The position numbers and the translations under genes were made by a program. Below, piece after piece: positions 17,454-25,536 of a stretch of 64,000 nucleotides of DNA; position 1 is the stretch's first letter, and every line of letters starts with the position of its first letter. The stretch is from Acidobacteriota bacterium (lineage in GTDB: Bacteria; Acidobacteriota; Holophagae; Acanthopleuribacterales; Acanthopleuribacteraceae), in contig JAGQSC010000050.1 in assembly GCA_020439745.1 (NCBI GenBank), forward strand, positions 248,001 to 312,000. The letters run 5' to 3'. The notes under the pieces were generated by a model that was not told where the DNA came from, ran no database searches, and saw only the letters and a program-made list of their open reading frames with translations.

Positions 17454-17774
17454 GTGTTCTCATCACAACAAATTCGAGATATGGCAACCATTTTTAAGGC
17501 CATGGGAGAACCTTCCCGTCTCGACCTGCTTAGACAGCTTATGGACCATCAATCGCTGACAGTGGGCGACCTCGCTACACGTACAAATCTCTCACAAGCC
17601 AACGTCTCTAAGCACTTGAAAACGCTGGCACAGACCGGTCTCATCCAATCGCGTAAAGACAAGAACTTCGTGTTTTATGCCATCGCACATCCGTTGGTGA
17701 AGGAAATCTGTGGTCTCTGCTGCCAGCATCTCGATATCCCAAAACCCGCACCAAAACTCAAGTCGCAGGAGTAA
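17454..17774 (+). CDS. ArsR-family winged-helix repressor
   Basis: A 106-residue protein from GTG 17454, which is seven bases after GGAGG; an earlier GTG at 17448 is too close to that site. The ArsR/SmtB helix-turn-helix is clear: FKAMGEPSRLDLLRQL, VGDLATRTNLSQANVSKHLKTL, FYAI wing. The classical alpha-3 ELCVCDL metal site is missing. Instead, cysteines cluster at the C-terminus (ICGLCCQH), a possible metal or thiol sensor. It heads the operon for a TolC-like channel, adaptor, RND pump and DUF2892 protein, and probably represses it. Confidence 0.9.
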   Translation: MFSSQQIRDMATIFKAMGEPSRLDLLRQLMDHQSLTVGDLATRTNLSQANVSKHLKTLAQTGLIQSRKDKNFVFYAIAHPLVKEICGLCCQHLDIPKPAPKLKSQE

Positions 17775-17778
17775 CCTT

Positions 17779-19077
17779 ATGATCTGGTTGACAGTCCTCA
17801 TCGTGTTTCAGCAGCACAACTGGCATTGGGTCCAAGAACGGATGCGAGATCTTCCGCAACTTCGCCAGCAACAAGCCCACGTGGCCATTGCTGAGTCCAT
17901 AGCCAATCAAGCAGCAAAAGCCTGGTCGCCCCAGGTTTCTGCCGAAGTGAATGCCACCTCAACCAACGACCCCACGGCCGTATTTTCGGGAAAACTCGCC
18001 AATGGCACCTTTGAGTTGCGTGATTTCGCCATCGTTTCGCCAACCGGATTCGACACCTACCCCGTCAACAACCCGGACGCATTTTCTGACTTGCTGCTTC
18101 ACATTCACGCCAACCAGAAATTATATGACGGAGGAAGCAGTCACAACCTCCGTCAACAAGCCCATTGGCAATATCAATCCCAACAATGGATGTTCCGAGA
18201 TCACGAGCAGCAGGCCTGGTTACAACTTGTGAGGGGTCTGCTTGAAATAGACATGTTGACGAACCAACTGGTGGCGGCGAAGGAGTTACTGGAACACACA
18301 GAATTAAGTCTCAGACGTGTGGAAGCGCTGGCAGCCGAGGGGCAAGTTCCCACGGTACGGGTGGCACAGTCGCAAGCATCCCAAGCCAGTATGGCCGCCC
18401 GCGTAATCGCCATTGAAGCCCTACTCACAGCCAGAACACAAGCGCTCGCCAATTGGCTGGATGTTTCCCCCTCGGATATCGAACACTTTCCAGAACTACC
18501 GAAAGTTCCAGACATCCAGACAACGGACATCAGGTATTCGGAACATGTTGCCCAATCAATCCTCCATGCTAGTGAGTCCGGACAAAAATCGATTCTGCCC
18601 AAATGGAAGCCGAAAGTGAATTTGAACGCGGTATTTACCAATCACCAAGGTGATCAAACCCATTGGTGGGCGGGAATCAGCGCATCTTGGCATCTTATGG
18701 ATCGTGGCGCTTCTCAAGCGCGAAAGGGCCAAGCATCGGCAAATGTCATGCTGGCACAGGCACACCTGGAAACACAGCAGCGATCCAGCAAACAGGCACG
18801 TGACGTGACCCAAGCCATGTACGCCGCAACCCAAGCCGAACATCGGGCTCTTAGCCAAGCCGAACAAGCCGCATCGTCAAGTTTGCAGGCACAGAACGCC
18901 ATGCTTGAGGAAGGTCAACTGGACGCCGGTTCGCTGTTCGAAGTCCGACAGAACCTGCTTAACCTACAGCAGGATCGCATCGCCACCCAGGCGCGCATGG
19001 ACCAACTGGGCTGGCAGCTCTTGGATGCGCACGGTATCGACATCCAGTCAGTACTCATGAAAGGAAACCAACCATGA
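17779..19077 (+). CDS. TolC-like outer membrane efflux channel
   Basis: A 432-residue protein from ATG 17779 (AGGAG eight bases upstream), four bases after the regulator. A short hydrophobic start (IWLTVLIVF) serves as a signal peptide. Two long, Gln/Ala-rich coiled-coil regions (about 100-210 and 300-410) flank beta-strand segments, the duplicated layout of the outer membrane factor family. It should form the trimeric exit duct for the RND pump encoded downstream. Its ATGA stop overlaps the adaptor start. Confidence 0.85.
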   Translation: MIWLTVLIVFQQHNWHWVQERMRDLPQLRQQQAHVAIAESIANQAAKAWSPQVSAEVNATSTNDPTAVFSGKLANGTFELRDFAIVSPTGFDTYPVNNPDAFSDLLLHIHANQKLYDGGSSHNLRQQAHWQYQSQQWMFRDHEQQAWLQLVRGLLEIDMLTNQLVAAKELLEHTELSLRRVEALAAEGQVPTVRVAQSQASQASMAARVIAIEALLTARTQALANWLDVSPSDIEHFPELPKVPDIQTTDIRYSEHVAQSILHASESGQKSILPKWKPKVNLNAVFTNHQGDQTHWWAGISASWHLMDRGASQARKGQASANVMLAQAHLETQQRSSKQARDVTQAMYAATQAEHRALSQAEQAASSSLQAQNAMLEEGQLDAGSLFEVRQNLLNLQQDRIATQARMDQLGWQLLDAHGIDIQSVLMKGNQP

Positions 19078-20024
19078 TTCTAGCCTTACTACTTCACACC
19101 ATGGTCCAGTGGGGAGATCTCCAAACTGCCACAACCTCAACCCGGCTGAGTCAAACATTGCTCGCCGGAACGGTTGAAGCAACCAGCCAGTCACAACTTC
19201 AGACAAATCGTATGGCGAGAGTAGTGGACATCGCTGTCCGCGAAGGTGCCCAGGTGGCAAAGGGCGATCTGGTGATACGCCTTCGCGACGAGGCGGTACT
19301 TTCCGAGATAGCGGCGCTGCAAGCGTCCATACAATCACAAGAAAATGCGTTGCAACATGCCACCACGCAACGCGAACGACTGGAACGTCTCGAAGTTAAG
19401 GGCGCTGCATCCAAGGTGCAGGTTGAGCAAGCGAGCCTTGTCGCAAGCCACAGTCAGGCACAACTTCAGGCCATGAAGGCTCAGTTGGCTCAACTCACAG
19501 AACAACAAGAATTCCTGGAACTTCGCTCATCAGTAGCGGGACAAGTGGTTCGTCTCTCCGTTTCGGTTGGCGCTATGGCGCAGCCCGGCCAGGTATTGGC
19601 TGAAATCACCAATACGGATGCACGCAATATTCGTGTCATGGTACCGGCCAGGCTCCACAGGTCGCTCTCCGATGCTCAGTGGTTTGTCTCCACTGACTCG
19701 AATGAATGGCACCCTACCCAGATTCAGGCTGTTTCCGAAACGCCCCAACCTCAGGGAGCTACGTACACCATTTACCTGGAATCCACACCTGTTCTCCAGC
19801 CTTTTCAACGAGTGATCATCAAGCTGCTTCAGCCCCATTCAGGCGTGTTTGTGCCTCAGACAGCTATCGAGAGACGCGGTCAGCTCTCATATGTTTACGC
19901 GAATTACGATGGCAAGCCCATGCGACGTCTCGTACGAACGGGCTATGAATTCGATGGATGGGTAGAAGTGGTATCGGGTCTGAATGAAGGTGAGTCATAC
20001 ATGGACGGGGTGTCCCATGAGTAG
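19074..20024 (+). CDS. RND efflux periplasmic adaptor (membrane fusion protein)
   Basis: A 316-residue protein overlapping the channel gene by four bases. A short hydrophobic N-terminus, a lipoyl-like half (VVDIAVREGAQVAKGDLVIRL), a coiled-coil hairpin (about residues 80-145, rich in Gln), the second lipoyl half (GQVVRLSVSVGAMAQPGQVLA) and beta-barrel strands follow in the order of the HlyD/AcrA family. It has no lipobox. It should join the RND pump to the TolC-like channel. Confidence 0.9.
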   Translation: MILALLLHTMVQWGDLQTATTSTRLSQTLLAGTVEATSQSQLQTNRMARVVDIAVREGAQVAKGDLVIRLRDEAVLSEIAALQASIQSQENALQHATTQRERLERLEVKGAASKVQVEQASLVASHSQAQLQAMKAQLAQLTEQQEFLELRSSVAGQVVRLSVSVGAMAQPGQVLAEITNTDARNIRVMVPARLHRSLSDAQWFVSTDSNEWHPTQIQAVSETPQPQGATYTIYLESTPVLQPFQRVIIKLLQPHSGVFVPQTAIERRGQLSYVYANYDGKPMRRLVRTGYEFDGWVEVVSGLNEGESYMDGVSHE

Positions 20025-23000
20025 CCACCATAAAGGCATTGCTGGACGGCTTGCCGACAGCTTTGCCACGAGCAAGCTCACGCCCCTTCTGGTGGCGATA
20101 TCCATCCTATTGGGCATTGCATCACTGAACCTCACACCCCGTGAGGAAGAACCCCAGATCGTCGTACCCATGGTTGACATCATGCTCCCTTGGCCGGGTC
20201 ATGACGCATCGGAAGTGGAACGATTATTGTTGGCGCCCGTCGAGGATGTACTGATGGATATAGCGACACTCGACTATGTTTACGGCATCAGCCAACAGGA
20301 CGGCGCGTTACTGATCGCCAGATTTGATGTGGGCAGCGATGTCGAGGACGCGCTTGTCCAGGTAAACCAGGCGCTCAACGAGGTCGATCTCCCATTGGGC
20401 GCTATGCCTCCTACAACTTCCTCGCTGTCGATTGATGATGTTCCGGTTTTTGCGATGACTATTTGGTCGTCCGAATCCTTGAATGAGCCTTTGCTTGAGC
20501 TCACGGATATCGCAGAGGAAATGGCGCACGATCTGCGGCAGGAAGCGAATGTTTCCGAAGTCGAGATAATCGGTGCACAACATCGCGAGTGGCTGGTTGA
20601 ATTGCGACCAGCCGACATGTGGCGTCACAACGTAAGTGCTGCGTCGGTGGCAAACCAAGTTCAATCGATGGTGCGCAACATGCCGCTTGGTGAAGTAGTT
20701 GAGCGACAAACGCGCAACCATTTCCAAATAAGTACACCGATCTCGAACCCCGACGATCTGGCGCTGGTCCCCATAACCAACATCGACGGAGATGTTCTTT
20801 ACCTGTCTGATGTTGCTACCATCAATCAAAAAGCCCAACCTCTGCGACACATCGTTTGGCATCGTGATCACAATCAAGCACAACCCACCGAAGCAGTCAC
20901 AATTTCCGTGAGCAAAACCGCTGGTGCCAACGCCTCACACCTAACGGAACGCTTGGAAGCACGCATCGAAAACCTGCGCCAGCACGGCGTTTTGCCCGAA
21001 TCCATCCAAACGACGATTACCCGGGATTATGGACACACAGCCAAAGAAAAAAGCGATGAGCTGATCAAGCATCTGCTGATTGCGACATTTTCGGTTATTG
21101 CACTCGTCGCTTTTGCGTTGGGTTGGCGCGAAGCCTTTGTGGTAGCCATTGCCGTACCTGTCACATTGGCATTGACTGTCCTGTTGAGCTACTTGATGGG
21201 ATTCACCATCAACCGAGTGACGTTATTCGCATTGATCTTCTCCATCGGAATTTTGGTGGATGACGCCATCGTGGTGGTCGAGAACATACACCGCCACGCC
21301 GTGATGCGAGACGCTAGGTCCTGGCGACAAAAAATAGTCGATGCAGTGGATGAAGTGGGTAATCCCACGATTCTCGCCACCTTCACGGTGATCGCAGCCA
21401 TTCTTCCACTGGCTTACGTCGGTGGGCTAATGGGTCCCTACATGTTACCCATACCCATCCTTGCTTCTTCAGCTATGGTATTCAGCCTGTTGATCGCCTT
21501 CATGATCAGCCCCTGGGCCGCCATTTTCACGATGAAACCCAATGATGTGGATCACCAAGTACACGAAGGCCGACTCACAAGGCTTTATCGCCGCGGAATG
21601 ACGCGACTCTTAACCAGCCGAAGAGCCTATTGGACCTTTTTCGCACTGACTGCGGTGCTCATGTTGATGGCCTTTAGCCTCGTGTCCATGGGTTGGGTCG
21701 AAGTCAAGATGTTACCCTTCGACAACAAGTCGGAACTCCAAATAGTGGTTGATATGCCTGAGGGGACCACCTTGGAAGAGACCGCTCGGGTAAGTCTGGC
21801 CACCGCAGACACCGTCTTGCAGCATCCCGATGTCGCACACGTGCAGATCTACGCAGGTACTGCAAGTCCATTTACTTTTAATGGCTTGGTGCGCCATTAC
21901 TTCATGCGTCATAACCAACACGAAGCCGATCTTGCCATCACACTCACCGATCGCCATGATCGTAAACGCGACAGTCATGAAATCGCCAAGCAACTAAGGG
22001 CGCTGGTTCAATCCATGGAACCAGTTGGCCAAGCCAATATTAAGGTTGTGGAAATCCCTCCAGGTCCGCCCGTGCTTTCAACCATCGTGGCAGAACTCTA
22101 CGGACCCGATCTCGAACAGCAACGCAAGTTGGCACACGCCATAGCGAACGCGATGTCTGAAGTTCCGGGAATCGTGGACATAGACACCTATGAAACGGCG
22201 CCTGTGCAGCGTATGGAACTCGTTCCTCAACCGGCCTTGATGGCCACATACCAAATTGGATCAGGTACGCTGCTCCACGAACTTCACACCTTGAGCAATC
22301 CGTCACTTACGCTGATTCCTGGACAAAGATCGAGACAGGGTATGCCTTTGCGGATCGGCATGCAACGCGAAGATGCTGAAGAGATCGCCTCCTGGCTTAA
22401 TTTGCCCTTGCAAACACCATCGGGCATGATTCCCCTATCAGCCGTAACCCAAGTCGTACAGCAAAAGCAGACACCCACGATTTATCACAAAAACGGTCAA
22501 CGGGTTGTGTATGTGATCGCTGAAGTTGCAGGTGACATTGAGGCACCTGTCTATGCTTTAGCGAAGCTTCAAGACAGCATCCAGGCGACGGCCCAGGCAC
22601 TGGGCATTGCGAACCTCCCTATCCTCCATACCAACATGCCCGACAATCCGGAAACCTACCACCTCAAGTGGGACGGTGAATGGCACATCACGGTCGAGGT
22701 ATTCCGCGACATGGGCATCGCGTTTGGGGCCGTTTTGGTTTTGATCTACCTGCTGGTGGTGGGCTGGTTCAAAAGCTTCATAACGCCACTGGTGATTCTG
22801 TCACCTATCCCGCTCTCACTGATTGGGATTCTGCCCGGACATCTCATTTTCGGTGCCTTCTTTACGGCAACCAGCATGATCGGCTTCATAGCCGGTGCAG
22901 GCATCATCGTGCGCAATTCCATCATCCTCGTCGATTTCATTGAGTTGAAACGCAGTGAGGGCATCAGTTTGCGCAATGCCGTCATTGAAGCCGGGGTCAT

Positions 23001-23175
23001 ACGCTTCAGACCCATGCTGCTCACGGCGGCGGCTGTTGTCATTGGTTCGGCCGTAATCCTGTTCGACCCCATTTTCCAAGGACTAGCAATCAGTTTGATG
23101 ATGGGCGAGGTTGCTGCAACTCTGTTGAGCCGAATTGCCGTCCCCCTGCTATACGCCGGCTTCACCAAATCGTAA
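20017..23175 (+). CDS. RND-family efflux pump permease
   Basis: A 1052-residue protein from ATG 20017, overlapping the adaptor gene by eight bases. It has the RND layout: one transmembrane helix (KLTPLLVAISILLGIASLNL), a large periplasmic loop, a helix bundle with the proton-relay Asp pair in GILVDDAIVVVENIHRH (about residues 414-415), and a repeat of the pattern in the second half. The opening PREEEPQIVVPMVDI is typical of a CusA/HAE-like subgroup often annotated simply as efflux RND permease. The substrate is not evident; ArsR-type control hints at metals or reactive thiol-binding compounds. Confidence 0.93.
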   Translation: MSSHHKGIAGRLADSFATSKLTPLLVAISILLGIASLNLTPREEEPQIVVPMVDIMLPWPGHDASEVERLLLAPVEDVLMDIATLDYVYGISQQDGALLIARFDVGSDVEDALVQVNQALNEVDLPLGAMPPTTSSLSIDDVPVFAMTIWSSESLNEPLLELTDIAEEMAHDLRQEANVSEVEIIGAQHREWLVELRPADMWRHNVSAASVANQVQSMVRNMPLGEVVERQTRNHFQISTPISNPDDLALVPITNIDGDVLYLSDVATINQKAQPLRHIVWHRDHNQAQPTEAVTISVSKTAGANASHLTERLEARIENLRQHGVLPESIQTTITRDYGHTAKEKSDELIKHLLIATFSVIALVAFALGWREAFVVAIAVPVTLALTVLLSYLMGFTINRVTLFALIFSIGILVDDAIVVVENIHRHAVMRDARSWRQKIVDAVDEVGNPTILATFTVIAAILPLAYVGGLMGPYMLPIPILASSAMVFSLLIAFMISPWAAIFTMKPNDVDHQVHEGRLTRLYRRGMTRLLTSRRAYWTFFALTAVLMLMAFSLVSMGWVEVKMLPFDNKSELQIVVDMPEGTTLEETARVSLATADTVLQHPDVAHVQIYAGTASPFTFNGLVRHYFMRHNQHEADLAITLTDRHDRKRDSHEIAKQLRALVQSMEPVGQANIKVVEIPPGPPVLSTIVAELYGPDLEQQRKLAHAIANAMSEVPGIVDIDTYETAPVQRMELVPQPALMATYQIGSGTLLHELHTLSNPSLTLIPGQRSRQGMPLRIGMQREDAEEIASWLNLPLQTPSGMIPLSAVTQVVQQKQTPTIYHKNGQRVVYVIAEVAGDIEAPVYALAKLQDSIQATAQALGIANLPILHTNMPDNPETYHLKWDGEWHITVEVFRDMGIAFGAVLVLIYLLVVGWFKSFITPLVILSPIPLSLIGILPGHLIFGAFFTATSMIGFIAGAGIIVRNSIILVDFIELKRSEGISLRNAVIEAGVIRFRPMLLTAAAVVIGSAVILFDPIFQGLAISLMMGEVAATLLSRIAVPLLYAGFTKS

Positions 23176-23184
23176 AGGAGTGAC

Positions 23185-23376
23185 ATGATGAATCTACACA
23201 GAGCATTGAGACTATTAGCGGGCACCGTGATCTTGATCAGTATTGCCCTCACATTGACCGTAAACAAACACTTCGTATGGCTGACAGCCTTTGTGGGCTT
23301 GAACCTGTTACAGAGCTCGTTCACCAACTGGTGCCCGGCCATGACTGTATTCCGACGACTCGGCCTGAAGGAGTGA
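23185..23376 (+). CDS. DUF2892-type small membrane protein
   Basis: A 63-residue protein following the RND gene after nine bases, with AAGGAG before the ATG. Two hydrophobic helices (LLAGTVILISIALTLTV and FVWLTAFVGLNLLQSSFT) and the ending NWCPAMTVFRRLGLKE match the DUF2892 family, seen as the membrane part of some rhodanese-like proteins such as YgaP. The WCP cysteine is typical. It is the last gene of the efflux operon. Confidence 0.85.
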   Translation: MMNLHRALRLLAGTVILISIALTLTVNKHFVWLTAFVGLNLLQSSFTNWCPAMTVFRRLGLKE

Positions 23377-23456
23377 TGCACCACAGGTGTGTACCACTCA
23401 TGCACACGGCTTGATTGGTGATCAACGGTCAAAAAACGTGATCTGTCTCGCAATTG

Positions 23457-24455
23457 ATGCAGCGGATGGGTGCTACACTCACAGCTATGACTTTGCTGTT
23501 GTTTTTGTACCTGGGCCAGACCAGCGTCGATGCTGGAAGAGCCAAAACTATTTGCGGTGGAGAGGCTGTGACCCTCGAAGGCGCAGTGACCAATCCACCC
23601 GCCAACTACGCTTTGGACTGGAACGGTATGCCTGGCTATGAGTATTTCGTGGCTTTTCCCGTGGGTACGACGGCTTACACCTTCACGTTGACCGATTTAG
23701 ACACACTAGAGACCTACCAGGACACCACTTGGGTGTTGGTCCATCCCGGTGATCCCGACCTGAATGGCGATTTCATGTACAACCTGGATGACTGGCGTCT
23801 GTTTTGGAGTTATTGGCGTGAAGACATGGCACCTCTGGACATGGACCCAGACGGCGACGGCAATGTCACCATCCTGGACTGGTTCTACTTCTGCAACTTT
23901 GACGAAAACCCCAACAATACGCCTCCCATCTTGGACCCCATCTCTCAAGTAGCAACCATCACCGCACAAACTGTGGTGCTCCCCTATTTCATGATGGATG
24001 CGGAACAAACACCCTTGTTACAACTCGTTACGCCACCTAACAACGGACTCGCATCCATTATTGCCGGTGTCTTGAGATACACATCCAATCCTGGATTCTC
24101 CGGCGTGGACAGCTTTGACGTGCGCGCTTGGGATGGCCAGTACTTTTCAGCCACCCAAACAGCCATGGTCAATGTCATCCCACCTGAAACCTGGACAGAT
24201 ATTTACAACGATATCTTTTTTGTCGAATGCAAGGCCTGTCATATCGATGCGGTTTCCGGCGGTTTGAGCCTTTCGACCTATGCTTCGGCCCAGGCTGGCG
24301 GTTTCAGCGGCAACGGATTTGTGCCCGGCTCACCTTCCATGAGTCCTATCTACTTGCGCGTGGCCAGTGAATCGATGCCCTTGGGCAGACCGCCGCTTTC
24401 CTTTGAAGACAAAGAACGCATCCGTTTGTGGATCTACTATGGCGCTAATCCCTGA
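23457..24455 (+). CDS. Secreted dockerin-like protein with C-terminal CxxCH (cytochrome c-like) domain
   Basis: About 332 residues; ATG 23457 or 23466 could be the start. A signal peptide (TAMTLLLFLYLG) is followed by a short beta region, then two EF-hand/dockerin-like half-repeats (DLNGDFMYNLDDWRLFW and DPDGDGNVTILDWFYF, about 100-150), a cadherin/Ig-like domain (about 160-245), and a C-terminal segment with CKACH and SGGLSLSTYA, MPLG and IRLWIYYGA. The last segment resembles the planctomycete-type cytochrome c domain, where CxxCH binds haem. Function unknown. Its end overlaps the convergent oxidoreductase gene by 11 bases. Confidence 0.75.
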   Translation: MQRMGATLTAMTLLLFLYLGQTSVDAGRAKTICGGEAVTLEGAVTNPPANYALDWNGMPGYEYFVAFPVGTTAYTFTLTDLDTLETYQDTTWVLVHPGDPDLNGDFMYNLDDWRLFWSYWREDMAPLDMDPDGDGNVTILDWFYFCNFDENPNNTPPILDPISQVATITAQTVVLPYFMMDAEQTPLLQLVTPPNNGLASIIAGVLRYTSNPGFSGVDSFDVRAWDGQYFSATQTAMVNVIPPETWTDIYNDIFFVECKACHIDAVSGGLSLSTYASAQAGGFSGNGFVPGSPSMSPIYLRVASESMPLGRPPLSFEDKERIRLWIYYGANP

Positions 24456-25473
24456 TCAGCAGGTCCGCCACATACTCGCCAATGGCCATAGCCGCCGTCA
24501 ATCCCGGCGAGTCGATACCAAGACAATGGATCAAGCCACCCTCTTGTAGAAACAAGAAATCACGGTTCTCAGTTTTGGATAGTTTTGGGCGAATACCCGC
24601 ATAACCCGGCTGTAGATCGTCCTCAGAAAGACCCGGAAGAAACCTCTCTGCAGCACGGGCAAATTCACCGGCTCGGGTAGGATCGACCCCATAGTCAATG
24701 CTATCGACCCATTGAAAATCGGGGCCCAGATACCACTCACCTGAAAACGTGCGCACCAGGTGAATCCCCAAGGAAGGGCTGGTCTTTGGAATCGCGGGAT
24801 AAACCAACGAGGTCAACGTTTTCAGTGCTGGGTGACGGACAGAAAAATAGCTACCCTTTGCGTAAGCGTGTTGATAACCCGGCACAAACGTCGCTGCTTG
24901 CAGCCCCGCACAATTAATCACGGTTTTGGCGGTGGTGATGTCGCCTGACACTCGAACTTCCGCTCCATCGGAAATGGCTGCCAGCCCCTCAACAGTTTGA
25001 TCCAACAACACCGTGGCGCCGCTTTGAAGGAGTAATGCATCAATCAACGCGTGCTGGTCCACCACACCGCTTTCCGGTGAGAAGAGTGCAGCAGACGCGC
25101 GAATCCCCGATGGTCCTTGGTCCACCCGGTAAAGGGGTGTGGGTTTGGCATTTTCCAATAGCCAGCTCAGGTAGGCTTCCTCTTCTGGACCATTGGCCAC
25201 AATAAACTTGCCGGTCTTTTCACAAGGGACGCCGTAGTTCGCGCAGAAATCATAAATCATGTCACGGCCCAGGCGGCATAGTTCCGCTTTCAAGCTACCG
25301 GGCGGATAGTACAACCCAGCATGAATGACACCACTGTTACGACTGGACGTTTCGTGACCTGAGTGATGGGCCTTTTCGACGATGGTCACATCGCGGTTTC
25401 GTTGCCCTAATGCAAAGGCCACTGAGGCACCGACAATGCCACAACCCACCACTACGACATCGAGATCTGCCAT
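24445..25473 (-). CDS. FAD-dependent oxidoreductase, L-2-hydroxyglutarate dehydrogenase-like (DAO family)
   Basis: A 342-residue protein from ATG 25473, preceded by GAGGTGG. The N-terminal dinucleotide-binding motif VVVGCGIVGASVAFAL is followed by an acidic strand end (TIVEKA), and the segment SRNSGVIHAGLYYPPGSLKA is the signature of the L-2-hydroxyglutarate oxidase (LhgO/L2HGDH) group of the DAO superfamily. The C-terminal GIRPKLS and IDSPGLTAAMAIGEYV also fit. It would oxidise a 2-hydroxy acid using FAD. No pathway partners are nearby; the tricorn gene precedes it on the same strand. Confidence 0.85.
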   Translation of the reverse strand: MADLDVVVVGCGIVGASVAFALGQRNRDVTIVEKAHHSGHETSSRNSGVIHAGLYYPPGSLKAELCRLGRDMIYDFCANYGVPCEKTGKFIVANGPEEEAYLSWLLENAKPTPLYRVDQGPSGIRASAALFSPESGVVDQHALIDALLLQSGATVLLDQTVEGLAAISDGAEVRVSGDITTAKTVINCAGLQAATFVPGYQHAYAKGSYFSVRHPALKTLTSLVYPAIPKTSPSLGIHLVRTFSGEWYLGPDFQWVDSIDYGVDPTRAGEFARAAERFLPGLSEDDLQPGYAGIRPKLSKTENRDFLFLQEGGLIHCLGIDSPGLTAAMAIGEYVADLLIRD

Positions 25474-25536
25474 GACCACCTCACAGCTATGATGACACAA
25501 TCGGGGCCAGCCCTGAAGCCAGCCCCGGGTTTGTGC

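Noticed and set aside
22746-23453. 235-codon open frame on the minus strand
   Set aside because: Antisense to the conserved 3' part of the RND permease gene; no family features.
25501-25536. GC-rich hairpin between the tricorn and oxidoreductase genes
   Set aside because: The stem contains wobble pairs and lacks a T run, so a terminator call is not supported.
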